Source: Brugia malayi
Taxonomy: Eukaryota > Nematoda > Chromadorea > Rhabditida > Onchocercidae
NCBI RefSeq assembly: GCF_000002995.4
Contig: NW_025062476.1
Location: forward strand, 1,433,501-1,497,500
DNA: 64,000 bases
Direction of reading: 5' to 3'
How positions within the stretch are numbered: the first letter of the stretch is position 1; each line of letters opens with the position of its first letter. Positions 39,101 through 52,801 of this stretch are shown here, piece by piece. The notes beneath the pieces were generated by a model. The model had not been told where the DNA came from, searched no databases, and saw only the letters and a list, made by a program, of their open reading frames with translations. The position numbers were made by a program, and so were the translations under genes.

Positions 39101-40751
39101 ACTCATATATAATTACTTATTCTTATCTTTGCAATTGTGTTAATTGAAAAAATCTTTTCTAAAATTTTTGAGAACTTTATGATCAAATAGTTTTATCTGG
39201 CATCATTAAATAATAATATGAAATAGGTGTAAATATATCATTAAAAGATTAACAAAGTCATAAAATGAATTCACTTATTGATTAAATCATTTATTGGCCA
39301 AATAAATCTGACATTCCTATAAATTTTAAAGTTTTCAAAAATCCAACGAAATATCAATTTTTAGGAGCTTTAGGCTTTAGTAACAGGAAAACTTCCATTC
39401 TAAATTTCAAGTAAATAAGCAATAGACTTGATAGATGCTAACAAGAAATAGTATGTAAGTATAAAATATGAATGCAAAATAAAAAAAAAAAATAAAAAAA
39501 AATAAAAAAAAACCAAACAAATATTTCATTGAAATGCTTGGCTTGTCTACATTCATATTTTTATTTTTTGTTTTTTCTGCACTCATATTTTTGTAACAAA
39601 AATTCTTCGATGCTATGCTACATTATGTATTTGGAAGAAGTATGGTTTATTATAAATCAGTTTATCTCAAATTGAAAGCTTCCAATTAATTTTTAAATTG
39701 ATCCAATTAATTTAAATTAAATTGATCTCAAATTGAAAGCTTCCAATTAATTTTTAAATTGATTTTTGACCCTATATTTAAAATTACTGTATCCTACTAT
39801 ATCCAAAATTACTGTATCCGTAATTACTGCGTAATTAGTTATATCTAAAATATCTGCTATTTCAAGTTAGATTTAATTGACAGCATCAATTGACCAGCCT
39901 TTAACATAAGACTATTTAAAATCTTGCTTTTACTGACGAAGTTGACGTATAACTTGAAATGTTTTGAAACGATGAAATTAAAATTACCAATATTTGCTCA
40001 AACTCAGATTGTTAAAGTAATTCTTGTTAATGTACATCGTATTAAATTTCATTATGTTTCAAATTAACATTGAACATTGAAATTAACTTTAAGCCATTAA
40101 AGCAAGATCATAATTTTTCCTCAATTTTAGTGTCGTATCATCGATATTAACATATTAACGTTAGCTAAACTTGCCCGTTTACAAAGCCGTAAAATGATAG
40201 CTCCGGTAAAGGAACGTTGGTCAGTGGAAGATTTGAAAACACTTCCTCTTGTTGGTTAATTCTATCGCAAATTTCATTCTTTCAGAATTACCTGCTTCAT
40301 ATTAAATCGAAAATTATTTAATTTAATGTATGATACCATCAATATACTATTTCATACATAATAAATTGACAAAAATTTAAATTTTAAATCTATTTGAAAG
40401 AAATATGAGCATCAATATTTGTGTATTCAAATTCTCATTTCTAGGCAATTAATGAGTTGAACAAAGTTATAACAAATTTGGATGATTTACGAAAGATATG
40501 CAAAATAATCGCACCGACAAGTTTAACCGATGAAAAGGATATTGCAAATTTGATTCATCAAGCTCAAAAACTTCGTCGAATTTTAGAGGTACTCAGCCTT
40601 ACATTTTCTATTTTACTAGTTTAAATAATATATGCTCATTTAAAAAAAAAAATTCTTTCAAAAAAATTTGTTATGTAGGAAATCATAAAATTAATAATTG
40701 AAATAAAAATTTTTACAGATTGATAAAACGATAATAAAATCATCCATATGA
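36152..40751 (+). CDS. Unidentified helical/coiled-coil protein, about 325 aa
   Basis: Proposed exons: 36152-36271, 37281-37345, 37821-37881, 37998-38168, 38667-38767, 38910-39072, 40131-40250, 40445-40588, 40719-40751. All phases agree. The protein starts MARTREFLEQFLEKYLNSI and contains DIRDYDPSIVRIEFKKTLHP. It continues with long charged helices (QLELWKMITVASYYEK, DLYQLSVQLQKQQKAINN) and ends before a polyadenylation signal at 40871. I do not recognise a family. Repeated helical heptad-like stretches suggest a complex subunit. Weak points: the start could instead be the ATG at 37302, giving 278 aa. The 38910 acceptor (GAGAG) is poor, whereas the strong acceptor at 38935 needs a different donor phase. 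A GTTGGT donor is used at 40251. Confidence 0.62.
38294..38344 (+). other. Possible alternative terminal exon of the coiled-coil gene
   Basis: Following a good acceptor (GCTATAG), phase 0 from the 38168 donor reads EFDLHNFDNLIPIVIC then TGA. AATAAA occurs at 38437-38442. This would give a short isoform of roughly 155 aa. Alternatively the first 39 bases could be a cassette exon ending at a GTGATA donor. There is no evidence beyond the motifs. Confidence 0.35.
39664..39763. repeat. 39-bp direct duplication in an intron
   Basis: A 39-bp segment containing CAAATTGAAAGCTTCCAATT appears at 39664-39702 and again at 39725-39763, separated by 22 AT-rich bases that partly repeat it. It lies in the long intron before exon 40131-40250. 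Confidence 0.85.
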
Positions 40752-40870
40752 AATATTAGCTAAATAATATTGGAATGATTGGGACTATATCGATCACATA
40801 ACTATCGATGATCCGAAAATGGATATTTTTAATCTTTTGTCCCTAATCTTTCACTTATTAATAAGCAATG

Positions 40871-40876
40871 AATAAA
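40871..40876 (+). promoter_or_regulatory. Candidate polyadenylation signal of the coiled-coil gene
   Basis: AATAAA lies 119 bases after the TGA at 40749-40751, a plausible distance for a nematode 3' UTR. Confidence 0.45.
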
Positions 40877-41030
40877 ATTTTGATTATTCGTTTGCTCTAT
40901 TGAATTTCAAATCAGTTTTGGTGCATCATCATCTAACACTAAAAAATACATTTTCGTAAACTGTGGCTTGTTTTTTTTTTACTTCAAAAATATAACTTAG
41001 AAATATTTGTTTTTTCTTTCTTTCTCTTTC

Positions 41031-41050
41031 TCTCTCTCTCTCTCTCTCTC
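41031..41050. repeat. CT dinucleotide microsatellite
   Basis: Uninterrupted TC repeats within a longer pyrimidine tract. Confidence 0.9.
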
Positions 41051-44000
41051 GTTAATTTATATTGTTGAAATAGCTATAGCTATCGTTGAACTACACGATG
41101 ACTAATTTTATCAACATGAAATTGACATAAAAAAACAAATACAGGGTGTATTTTATTTATGCATTTTAGTCTTACTGTAGATCTATTCTGCTACTCTTTA
41201 CTTAGGACAGATTAAAATTTAACAAATATTTGCGTAATTATCTTATTATTTTATTTATTCTCGAAATTTTTGCATTCCCTTTTATGTTTTAGCAATAATG
41301 ATGATATCCATAAAAGTGATCTATTCTCTCTCTCTCTTCTCTTTCTCTTTTAACTTTCTATTTTCCTTTTCAATTTCTTCTTGCTAGAAATATTTCCAAA
41401 AAATAAAAAAATGAAATATAAAAATGAAGTAAACCTTTCAAGAAAAATGCGATCAATTTAATCTTATAGTGAAAATAAACATTAAACTTATTTTTTTCTC
41501 ATTTGCAAATGTTATGCTTATCTGTTGTTGTTTATACATTGTGATGCACAAACAATAATAATCTATACAGAATTTTATCTTCCGTTTTTTCTCTTTTCAA
41601 TTTTATCATCCGTTTTTTTTCTTTTTTTTTTCTTCTTTTTCTGATCTCGACTTTATCATCCGTTTTTCTGTTTTTCTAGCTCATATAATTCTAACAACCA
41701 ATTTCTATTCTATCCATCAACATTAGCTTTTCATTTATTAATTAATATTATTATCGATAGCACTAACTGAAATGACATTCATTCCTATTTCGATAAATCA
41801 TCATCTTATCGGTAATATTTTTTTTTTTTTCTCCTTATTACTAATCGTTTACATTGCCGTATCCTTTTGTTAAAAGTTTCAAGCTTTTCCTTCTTCCTTC
41901 TTCCTTCTTCTTCATTTTTTCGTTTTCTTTTTTGCTCTCTCTGTTACAATACAATACAAATTAGCATATCCGGATCCGTTATTCTGCCGTACCATAACAT
42001 CATACCATACAATCATAAAATGTTAGCTAGACTTTTTGGCGTCTATTATTGAAATGACACAATTAGGATGGCCATTGTTATACCATTAATATAATAAGTA
42101 TTTGCTATTATTCTCAATGTATCTTACCTTAAAAAGATGCTTTTTCTTTTTTTTTCTCTCTCTCTCTCTCTTTTTTTTCTTCCTTTTTTTTTTTCTACAC
42201 TAATTGCTATTAGCCATTGTAATTGTTGCAGCATTTTATGATACTTATTATTTGTTCCATATCATTTTTGCATTATTTTTATTGCATTACGATACATTCC
42301 AATCTTACACAAAAGAGCACTTTTAGATTACAGTAACATTTCTAGAAATATTACTTTTAACATTATTTAATCCATTTTTTTGATTTGCAATGAAATAATT
42401 TAACAAAAATTTGTTATCATTTAACTATCTTTTATTTAATGAGATTTATATGAAAAAAAAAAAGAAAAATTATATTTATATATTCTTCCATTTTTTTTTC
42501 TCGATGTGATTACTTTCTTGAAATATTGAACTATTTACAAACAATTGTAAACATATAAAGGCTTGGAAATTTTGCCATAGAATTAATCCGGATGAAATAT
42601 ATTCAGGAATGATGATCAAATGAGAGGTAAAAGAAGAACGAAGGAAAGAGAGAGAGAGGATAAAAAGTCGGATATGATCATTATCATTAATGAAATAAAC
42701 ATCATACTGTTTGTTTATCATCCCATATCGGAGGGAGAGGAAAAAAAAAAAAAAAAAGAAGTGTAATTTTTGGTGCTAATAGGTCATTCATTATTTGATG
42801 AGCTTTCCGTTGCAGCCGTAATTTTTCCTTTTTCCTTCCTTCCTTCCTTCCTTCCTTTTTTTTTTTTCCTGAATTCCTTAAAGCTAATCATATAAATTGA
42901 GCATTCTTTTTCGCATTTCTCTTTTTCTCATCAATTCAAGTTAAAATAATCAACAGCGGTAAGCAGTAGCGGCAATTAGCAACGGCAATAGCGGGCGGTA
43001 ATGGCACATCTGGCCAGGAAAAATTTTTCACCATATTTTTCTTGTCTATCTTCTCATTTCTTTCATACTATATAACCAATATAAGAATGTAATGAGAAGA
43101 AATGAGAATTTATGGAATAACTTTTAACTCTCATCATTTCAATCATAAATTGCACCTCATAAAAATTTTGTATTATTTATTATTATTGTTGAAAGAGGAT
43201 CATTCATCATTAGCTATTATTATTATCATTATTCCCTATGGTTTTAACTATCATTTTAGCATCTCATTTTTCGCTCACAAAATGCGCATTTTCTCTTTAG
43301 AAAAAAAAAAAAAAAAATTTTCTTTTTTTTTTAGATTATAACTATCACAATTCTAATAATTGTTGATAATTCTATTAAAAAATATCTTCATTTTCCAATA
43401 TATGTAAGAATAAAAGCACTGTTACTTCCTTTTATTAAAGCGATTAATTTATCAATGTATTTCTTTAATTTTCTCAATTTTGAACCTATAAACTTGAATA
43501 ACAAATAAATCAATTGCTGATAAGAGAGATCAAAAAAAAAATAATAAACAATAGATAATCGGCTATGATCAACTAGTTATTAAATTTCAAAAATTATCAT
43601 TCTTGATAAATTTTAATCAGATTATGCAACATTCGAAATACAAAAAAAAAAAAAAAAAATGAAAGTTTAAAGATGATTAAGTAAAAGTTCCAATGTATAA
43701 ATTTTCAATTATGCGATGAAAGCAGATACAAAAATCATTTCTACATCTGATAATCATTTGACTTTTAATCATAGTAAGCATTAAACAATTTCCAAAAATA
43801 GTCAATTTTTACTGATTATGAAAAAATAAGAAAAAATTTTAACTTTTAAAAAATTTAAATACTTTTGTATGTTATTGAAAATATTAAGTTAAAAGTTTTT
43901 TTTTTGCTTTTTTCTTTTCTTTTCTTTTCTTTACACAATAATATTTGGGTGGATAAAATTGTCAAATATTTTCAATTCTTTCAATTGATATATTTAATAC

Positions 44001-47000
44001 AAAAAAAAACTTTTTTTTTATTTGCTTTTAAAAATTATGCTTATATTATTTGAAAAAAAAAAAAAAAAAAGAAAATAAAGTATGGAAATGTTTTTCTTTT
44101 TTCATCCATTTCTAATTATTCATTTTTTTTTTTTTTTTTTTTAAAAATTCAATTCAAATGATTAGCTAATAATAAAATACAACAGCAATAGCAATAGCAA
44201 CAATTCAAATTATGACAGGATGAGCTGAATTTCCGCTATTTGTGATGTGATGAAAACACGTGTGTGCCTGCAAGAAGTCTCATTACATTTTATAGTTAAT
44301 GTGTATTATGTTTATATTTCCTATCTTTATAGATCATATCATACTACTCATTTCTCTTTACGATTCTATTTTCTTTGACATCTTCAAATAATTATTTTTT
44401 TTTTTTAAACCAAAAAAAAAAAAAAAAAAAAAAAAAGGAAAAATATGCAAATGTATTGTTTGCACCTGCACATGAAATTAATGGACTGTATCCAATACAT
44501 ATATGGTTTTGCTTGAATAAATGTGTGAAATAGTTGATTGGACACATTTTTGTAACAATAATATAGTCTCATTTTTTTTTTTTTTTTATTTTATACTATT
44601 TTTTGGTTATCGTATTACAGTATCAATTTCAACATTATACAGTAATAGCTAAAAAATAAATAATAAATGGAAGAAGTACTACAATTTCCTTTTTTTTTTT
44701 TTTTTCCTTCTTATTTTTTTTCATTTCCTGAAATTTTCTTATTTTCTTTAAATGTAAATGATTTGAATTTGAAAATTTTATTTTTTAATTGATAGATTGA
44801 TAAATTTTTTTCTTGATAAGTCTTTATTTTGATAAGTTTATTGTGAATCGCTCAGTAAATTAATTCGATTAATCTTGATCTTGATGCTTTCTAGAAAGTG
44901 AGAAAAAATAGTAATAATATTATATCATTTCCTGTAACATTAAGTATAAAAAAAAAATAGATTTAATAATGTTAAAGCATAAAGTTTATAATTTGAACAT
45001 AACTACTAAATAGAATTATACTGTCACTGAAGAAAAAAAAAAAGTTAGTGAAAAGTATAATAATAAATAAATTAAATAGTTAAATTTAGATGTATTAAAT
45101 AATTGAATGCTTTTGATATTTCTAGCATTGATATTCGATATTCGAGCTAGATCGTTCAGTTTCCATCTAGATCATTTAATTTTTAAATTTATTATTTTGT
45201 CTACTGATAATTAGCAAATTCTAATTAAGCTTACTTATTTGATATGATGTTTATTGTAATTTCATAGAATTAAAATTAGCTATTATTCTACAATACAAAC
45301 TTTTTGATATAGCTACATATTAAGCAAATGAAATTCATTGGTGGTTGAATTTGTAGATAACAAATTGTGGAATTTCCATTGTTGAATGAGAAAATGTTAA
45401 AATGAATCAACCTCACTGAGGTGAGGCGTAATCCTGTGCCATGTTGTACTGTTGTTGATTGATTGATGTGATCAGTTGGGGTGCTAGAAAGAAAATTAAA
45501 TTTCAGACAGTTTTATTAGTCATATCGTCCTACTTCCTATGCACTCTTCTTAAATTTGATACTACCATTTTTTTTTTTTTTTTTTCACCTTTTCAACTGA
45601 TTAAAAATAGCCTATCACATTTTTTCCATTTATTGCAAAAAAGAAGAAATTAAAGCTCATTACTCTTTTTATTAAGCCTTTCATCGGGTAATTCAAAATT
45701 TTCTTTCTCTTGAATTATTTGAAGGAAAGAAAATTTTTCCAGTTAAAATAACAAAAACTTCTATCGTAAATATTCCAAATTCATCAATGTCTTTTTTTTT
45801 TTTTTTTTTTTTCGTAACGCATACTGTAAAGTATAAATCCTTTTATTGGATCACTTAAAGTAAAGTATTCTTATGTTCCATCGAAATAATTTAATCATAA
45901 ACAGATGACAAGAAATAGATTGATATATTACAAGTCGATGACACTTTCAATGATGGGAGATCACATATTGATTGATTGATGAAAAAAAAATTTTAAATAT
46001 ATTAGTCAAAGGAAAAAAAATTTTTTTTTTCTTTTTTAAATCAGAATATTACTGTGTTGCAAAATGAATTTCTTTTAACAATGCATTTCTATCAATTGTT
46101 AGCTGCAAAAAAAAAAAAGAAAGAAGAAGAAAGGATAATTCCGCTGACGGATACGGATACGATGCGGAACCAGCATAGAAATTATGTTTCACTAATTATC
46201 ATAATTTATAATTACTAAGTGCTAATGTAATTTGAACATCCAATATTTTTCAATTGTATGATGGATGATGGTATATCGTTTTCTGATATTTGTCTTATTT
46301 TTAGTGCAATGAAAGTGTTCCGGAAACTTTTCCGGAACATTTTCATTAGAAAAGCAAAACAAAGTAAAGCAAAAAAAAAAAAAAAAAGAAGGATTTCTCT
46401 TAGGATGAAATGAAATTTGAGGTGAATCAATTCGGAATCATTATCAAAATTTGTCCCCTCTTAACCCATTATTGTTTTCCTTGTTTAGATTCCTCTTTTT
46501 TTTTTTAATCAATTATTATTCGTAACGGGATGCTTCACCTTCTTTTTTTTTTTGATTTTATTTTTTGCTTTTTGTTTGAAAACCAAAAAATTCCGTTCCC
46601 TAATAAACAAATAACCTTTACCATCCTTTTCATTGATGATATTATAATTTGACATTTCTTAACTTTGGTCTAAACAAAATCAAACAAAAGGCTGTAAATT
46701 AATTGTTTTCGTTTTGCAACAAACTATCGAAAGATACTTTCCTCCTATTTCAGTATTGTCCCTCAAATAGATTCGTTTTAGCAAATAAATTAAAATTCGA
46801 TTATGAATTAATTATATGAATATTGGTTCTTCTTTTTTTTTTTTTTTTTTAATTTTATAAATTATTTGTAACAATAATATTTTGAATCAAAATAAAAATT
46901 ACAAATTGCTCAGTATTAAAATTGTTTGTTAATTTGAATTTATGAATTTTACAACAAAAAAATGGACTAAAAACATCAAAAAAAAAACTAAGTTTTTGAA

Positions 47001-47280
47001 CTTTTTTAAACTTGCTTATTATCATAATTTGATTTGTCAACAAATACTATCTAAGTGGTAAATTTCTAATTTAATTTAACAAACATTTCTTTTTTTCATA
47101 CTTCTTGCCGAATCTAAAAATTGAATAAGTTCAGAGAGGAAATAAAAAAGTTACAACCTAAAAGAAAAAAGGTAAGTAATTGATTAGATGAAAGTAAGGT
47201 GAACAGAACAGATATCACAGCTAATTCTAAGTACATTTTCATCAAAATTCCCATCAACGGGGGGTTCCAATCATTCGTTT

Positions 47281-47317
47281 TCTCTCTCTCCCTCTCCCTC
47301 TCTCTCTCTCTCTCTCT
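47281..47317. repeat. CT-rich microsatellite
   Basis: TC repeats with occasional CCC interruptions. Confidence 0.9.
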
Positions 47318-47636
47318 ACAGAGATTCATTACCAACTTTCTCTCTTCTATTTCCATTCAAATCAATCAACACAGTGCTTTGAAAAAGTGCTGCTAACGAT
47401 CGTTTCATTGTTCTTAGAGGCTTCTATTTTTCAAAAATGATAATTACGAATATACTGTTTTAAAATTAATTAAATCAAAAAAATTGTGAGAAGAGTTAAA
47501 GATAGTAGAAAGAAGGAAAATTCGATAAATTTGTTTTTTTTTAGGAGCATTTCTTTTAATAGGGAGTAGTAACTAAGTATCTGTAGAACGAATCACTCTT
47601 CTGATATATGTACATTCATCATAGTACCATAATGTT

Positions 47637-47776
47637 ACCTGATCAGGTTTTTTTGTAATATTTAAATAGGATGAATTGAACAATACTTTTAATTTTATAT
47701 ACCTGATCAGGTCTTTTGGTGATATTTAAATAGGATGAATTGAACAATACCTTTAATTTTATATACCTGATCAGGA
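47637..47776. repeat. 64-bp tandem repeat headed by an ACCTGATCAGGT palindrome
   Basis: Units start at 47637, 47701 and 47765 (the last partial). Each opens with ACCTGATCAGG; the first two extend to a 12-bp perfect palindrome or nearly so. The repeat continues through AATAGGATGAATTGAACAAT. The periodic palindrome could be a protein site, but nothing else supports that. Confidence 0.88.
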
Positions 47777-47819
47777 CTTTCATTCGTCATTCGCGTGATA
47801 TTACATCGATTAAGGATTG

Positions 47820-47932
47820 AAGTTGTTATTATTATTAATTATTATTATTAATTATTATTACTATTATTATTGTTATTATTATTTATTATTGTTATTATTA
47901 TCATTATTACAACTATTATTACTATTATTGCA
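47820..47932. repeat. ATT trinucleotide repeat region
   Basis: Imperfect ATT/TTA repeats with GTT and CTA interruptions run for about 110 bases. The Tyr/Leu open frame across it is a by-product. Confidence 0.9.
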
Positions 47933-49132
47933 TCGAACTATTTCAGCGTTTACCTTCAGCGTTTTATTGAAATTTTATAACCGGAAAGATTTTTCGGGAA
48001 AAAAGTGAGAATATAACTTTTAAATGGCAATAGTAGTAGTAATGTTGTGAACAGTGCAGGACACTTTCTGAATACTCATTACACGCTCGGGTGCCCATCA
48101 CATCAGTACAACAAATCATTCAAATATAATACCGCATTTTTTTTTTTTTTTCAGGATAAACTTTCTCTCCTTGTCTCCGTCCGTCCAACCGGACAAATAG
48201 TTGATGCCAACTTCTTGTTTCTAATGTCAACTTTTTCATTTCCTTTTTTTTTTTCATTGTTTTTTTTTGTTGTTGTTATAGAAAAAAAAAAAAATGAGGC
48301 GACATTTTATTGCTAAAAGTAATGTCCACCGGAAATCACTTGTCCGTTTTGCATGAATTACTATCATTTAAATATGGATATTGGTTAGTTTCCTTGAGCT
48401 TTAAAATATTAAATTTTAATATGTATTATAGGCAAATATTACTTATATAATTAAACAGTTTATTTTATTTTTATTTATATAAAAGATAAATTAATGCAAG
48501 TTTTACATCACTAATTAATAATTTACTCTTTCAATCCATTTAATTTTTTTTACTATAAATTCATATCCTTAGAAACTGTACTGGATTACTGTCATCATTT
48601 GTTACACCTAATACTACGGTATGTTTAAAGATAGAAATTATTTATACTGAAAGGAATTAAAAAGTAACTGATTATATCAGTCGGCTAATTAACATTTGTC
48701 GGTTTAATTGATTACATGTCTTCCAGCGGTCAACAGATTCCGATTAGATATCTGTTCTTGTTACATTGTAAAGGTGTGACTTTACACTTCCAATGCTTTC
48801 CTTACTTCTTCTTTTCCTCTCTTCTTTTCACCGCTACTTTAATTGCGCCATAATTTTATCTCATTCCGATAGCATTAATTTCATTAAGCCGATAATAGCA
48901 ATATCAATTTTCCTTTCTTTTTTCCTTTTTTTTTTCACATTTAATTATTGATTATTTAATTACATAAAATTAGAAATAAAGGTTTAGCATTTTGATGATA
49001 TTTTACATAAATGAAGTTAGACTTATTTTAAGCTTAATTTAATAACTTACTGATAAAATAAATAAAATTAATGAATGACTAATATGATATAACTAATATT
49101 TTTCTATTTATGAAATTTTCATTTTTACTAAA

Positions 49133-49340
49133 TAATCTTTACTAGAAAGTAATATAAATAATCTTTACTAAAAAGTAATATAAATAATCTTTACTAAAAA
49201 GTAATATAAATAATCTTTACTAGAAAGTAATATAAATAGTCTTTACTAAAAAGTAATATAAATAATCTTTACTAGAAAGTAATATAAATAATCTTTACTA
49301 GAAAATAATATAAATAATCTTCACTAGAAATTATTTTTAA
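49133..49340. repeat. 26-bp tandem repeat, eight copies
   Basis: Eight units of TAATCTTTACTAGAAAGTAA plus ATATAA, differing by single substitutions (CTAGAAAG versus CTAAAAAG). No frame of interest. Confidence 0.93.
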
Positions 49341-49918
49341 TTAAGACAAGATTTTTATGTCTAGATATAAATAGTCACAATATCGACTGTAACATGGATT
49401 TTCTTCGTTTTTTTTTTTTCTCTCTCTTATTTTGTCACCAATTTGATACGGTAACTTGTCACCTTGGAAGTACAGCAAGGACATAGCAAAACGCGTGCCA
49501 TCATCATCGTTTATTGTTAAAATTGAAAATTTTCTGATTGCATTACCATTAAATATAACCAAACTCGTTTCCGTTCGTTAATTCAATACATACTTTTTCC
49601 TTTTTTTTTTTTTTTTTTGCCACAGTATACTAATTTTATACAAATAGAAAATAATAATTAGTACAACAATAAAAAAAAAAAAATAATAATAATAATGACA
49701 TTAATTTTTGATAACAGTTGTTATCTCATTAGATTAGGACATATAAATGACAACTGCTTTAATGAATTGCAGTAATATAATAACAAAACTTATAGCAATT
49801 GTTAATCTTAAAATAAGATTTATTATCATAGTTTAGAAATAATAATAATAATAATAATTTTTTATTTCATTTTAGCAGAAATATAACAAAATATTTTTTT
49901 TTTATTTTATTTTATTTT

Positions 49919-49950
<32 letters not shown>

Positions 49951-51235
49951 CAATTATAAATATTTTATTTTTAATAATAAATCAATTATATTGAACAATG
50001 AACTTGTTATTGTTAAGTTATTTCGTTTTTTTTTTTTTTTTTTTTTTCACTTTTTGAAAATGAAATTATGCTGATGAAGGATTTAATTAATCAGATTCAT
50101 ATACATTTTTGCATAAATTAACATTTCCAGTATTTTTAAATTCCTTTTTTTTTTTTTAAATTGATTTATTATCCATGTAGCTGTTTTTGTTTGAATTATT
50201 AGATTCAATTTATGCTTCAAATAAATTTACATACATTGATTTTGCGCTAACATATCTTTATTATAACTTTTGTTTATTATAACTATTATTATTATCATAA
50301 CTTTATCTTGATTTATTAATGTAACTTTATTTTTATTATAACTATTATTATTATAACTTTTGTTACATTCCGATTCATGTTTCAATTTCAATTTTACATC
50401 GATCATTGTTAAAATTATCACAAATTAATTTCATGTAATGAAGATAATCTGATCTTATCTTGTTGACACATAATCTATGACATTTGATAGGCTTGTAGTG
50501 ACATTGTCTTTTTAATATATTTATCATCTAGAAAAAGACAGTGAAAAAAAAAAGTAAGGAAAAGGAAAGAGGAGTTTCGCTTTTTCGTTTTTTTTTTTCT
50601 TTTTTAAAGTCACTAATTGATATGAAATAACGAAAGCATTAGATTGCATCAGAAGGATCCCGAAAATGCTTCTTTTCTTTTCTTTTTTTTTCTTTTTTTT
50701 TTGTTTATTTTTTGTGGAGCAATAAAAAAAAAAAATGAATGACATAATAGATGAGAAAAAAGCGCAAAAGAAGAAACTAATATTTGTTAACGAGCATTTT
50801 GGTATCAGAATTGTTTCTGACGGGAAACCGCTTAACCTTAACAAAAAAAAAATGTGCCGAAATGTGAACACAGCTTAATGAATAAATGAATAAATGAAGG
50901 AAAATTAGAGATAAGAGGAATAGATCGATAGATAATAATTACAAAAAAAATGAAAAAATGATAATATGTTGAAAATATATTAATATTAAATTTATAAATT
51001 TATATACCAAAAAAGAAAAGAGAGAAAGAATGAAAAACAATTAATGTTATTTAGCAAAAATAAAAATCATTTCATTTTTCATTTTTAATTTGCATACAGT
51101 TGACATCTTCAAATATTTTCACAGTAGGATATAAAAAGTATTTTGATTGAATTAGTAGTGCATGAAGCACAGCATGAAAATGAATATGCCATCGATAAAG
51201 TTATCCTAATCGTTATTGCAATTTTCACCTATTAC

Positions 51236-51273
51236 TCTCTCTTTCCCTCTCTCTCTCCCTCTCTCTCTCTCTC
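51236..51273. repeat. CT-rich microsatellite
   Basis: CT repeats with CCC interruptions, directly before an ATTA-rich stretch. Confidence 0.88.
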
Positions 51274-52755
51274 AGTTATGAGAGGTATATTTGATTTATT
51301 AAAGAATTAACATATAACATAAATTTGCTTATATTCATCTTTTTCAAATATCTTCTAAATTTAAATTATTTTTTTATTTTTGTATTTCTAATTTTACCAA
51401 ATTTAATGTTGTTTGCTTGTTTGTTAAAATATAAATATTAAATTTAATAATTAAATCATAATTTATCTTGTACATTTTATAAAATGATTAATTTTTAATT
51501 TTATAATTGTCAAAATTAACAACAACAAAAAAAAAATGCTATATTAAATAAATGAAAAAAAAAAAGGAGTCATATACGATAGATAATCAACAAAAAAAAA
51601 AAAGAGATTTGTAGAAGAAAGTACTTGACAGTTCAACAACCTTTTCAGATAATTTATAGCATTCAAAAAAAAAAAAGAAAAAAAAGTTAAGTGAGAAAAA
51701 AAAAAAGAAAAATAATAAGATGTTTCTTAAGAAGAAAATCATAATGTTACTCGTAGTAGATTTACATATTGTAATTGTTTGATGCAATTGTTATTTTTTA
51801 GTCTGTCGGTAAAATAAATAATACCTTTTTTCATCTTAACTAATCTCACTTTTTCCTCTTTTTTTTCTTTGATATTAGAAAAAATAAAATGAAATAAAAA
51901 TGAAGAAATGATGTATAGGTCAAAGAGATAATCCGTAATTATCATTCAAATCAGAGGATCGTGTTTTCTTTCTCTTTTTTTTTTTTTTCTTCTTCTTTCC
52001 TTTATTTTATTCCAATTGTTCATTGATGAATAAAATATGTAAATGAAAATAATCGAATTTGAAGGTGTACGTTCGGTAAACCTTTTTGCATCATTATTAC
52101 TATTATTATTATTATTCCCAAATAGTTTGAATAGGATTAAGTAGTAGTATTACCCTCATTTTATTCCACTTTTATCCTTTTTGCAAACCTTGTAAACTCC
52201 GCCTGTTAGATTTTAGAATTTATTTGCCTAATTCATCATTTTTGCATAACAAATAATTAAATCAACTTCTGACAAATTAAAAAAAAAGAAATGAAAATGT
52301 CATTTATAATAATTGTAACAATTAGTAATGCTATAGAGACATTAATAATTTCAAAAATTTTTTTTCTTTTTATCAAATTCTTTTTGTTTTTTTTTTTTGC
52401 AAATTAATTACTTTAATTAGTTGCAATACATTTGATAGCATATTGATTTTTGTTTTGTGTGATTTTAATTTGAAAAATTTAAACATATTCTCATTTACAT
52501 TAAATTTTACTAAATGATGCTAATTTAATGATTAGTTTATCAGTTAAGCACATTCATTAATCTTATTCAATTTCAATGAGCAAAATATCATCGATTTCAA
52601 CCTTTCAATGAAATATTCATTATTAAAGTGTTAAATTAGAAAATTAGAAATAGCTCATTATTCATTTATTCATTCATTAGTGTTCATTTAAATTTTATCC
52701 AATTATCATTGAATGCAAAGTATTCATACATTCATAGATTTGCATTTATGAAACT

Positions 52756-52769
52756 TATTCATCATCACC

Positions 52770-52801
<32 letters not shown>
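52756..52801. repeat. CAT/CAC trinucleotide repeat
   Basis: About 15 CAT/CAC units. Plus-strand translation gives a poly-His run and minus-strand a poly-Met run. Neither frame has splice support, so it is treated as a microsatellite. Confidence 0.88.

Noticed and set aside
45413..45430. Short CCTCACTGAGGTGAGG inverted repeat considered as a terminator or RNA gene
   Set aside because: The stem is only about five to seven bases and isolated; too short to support.
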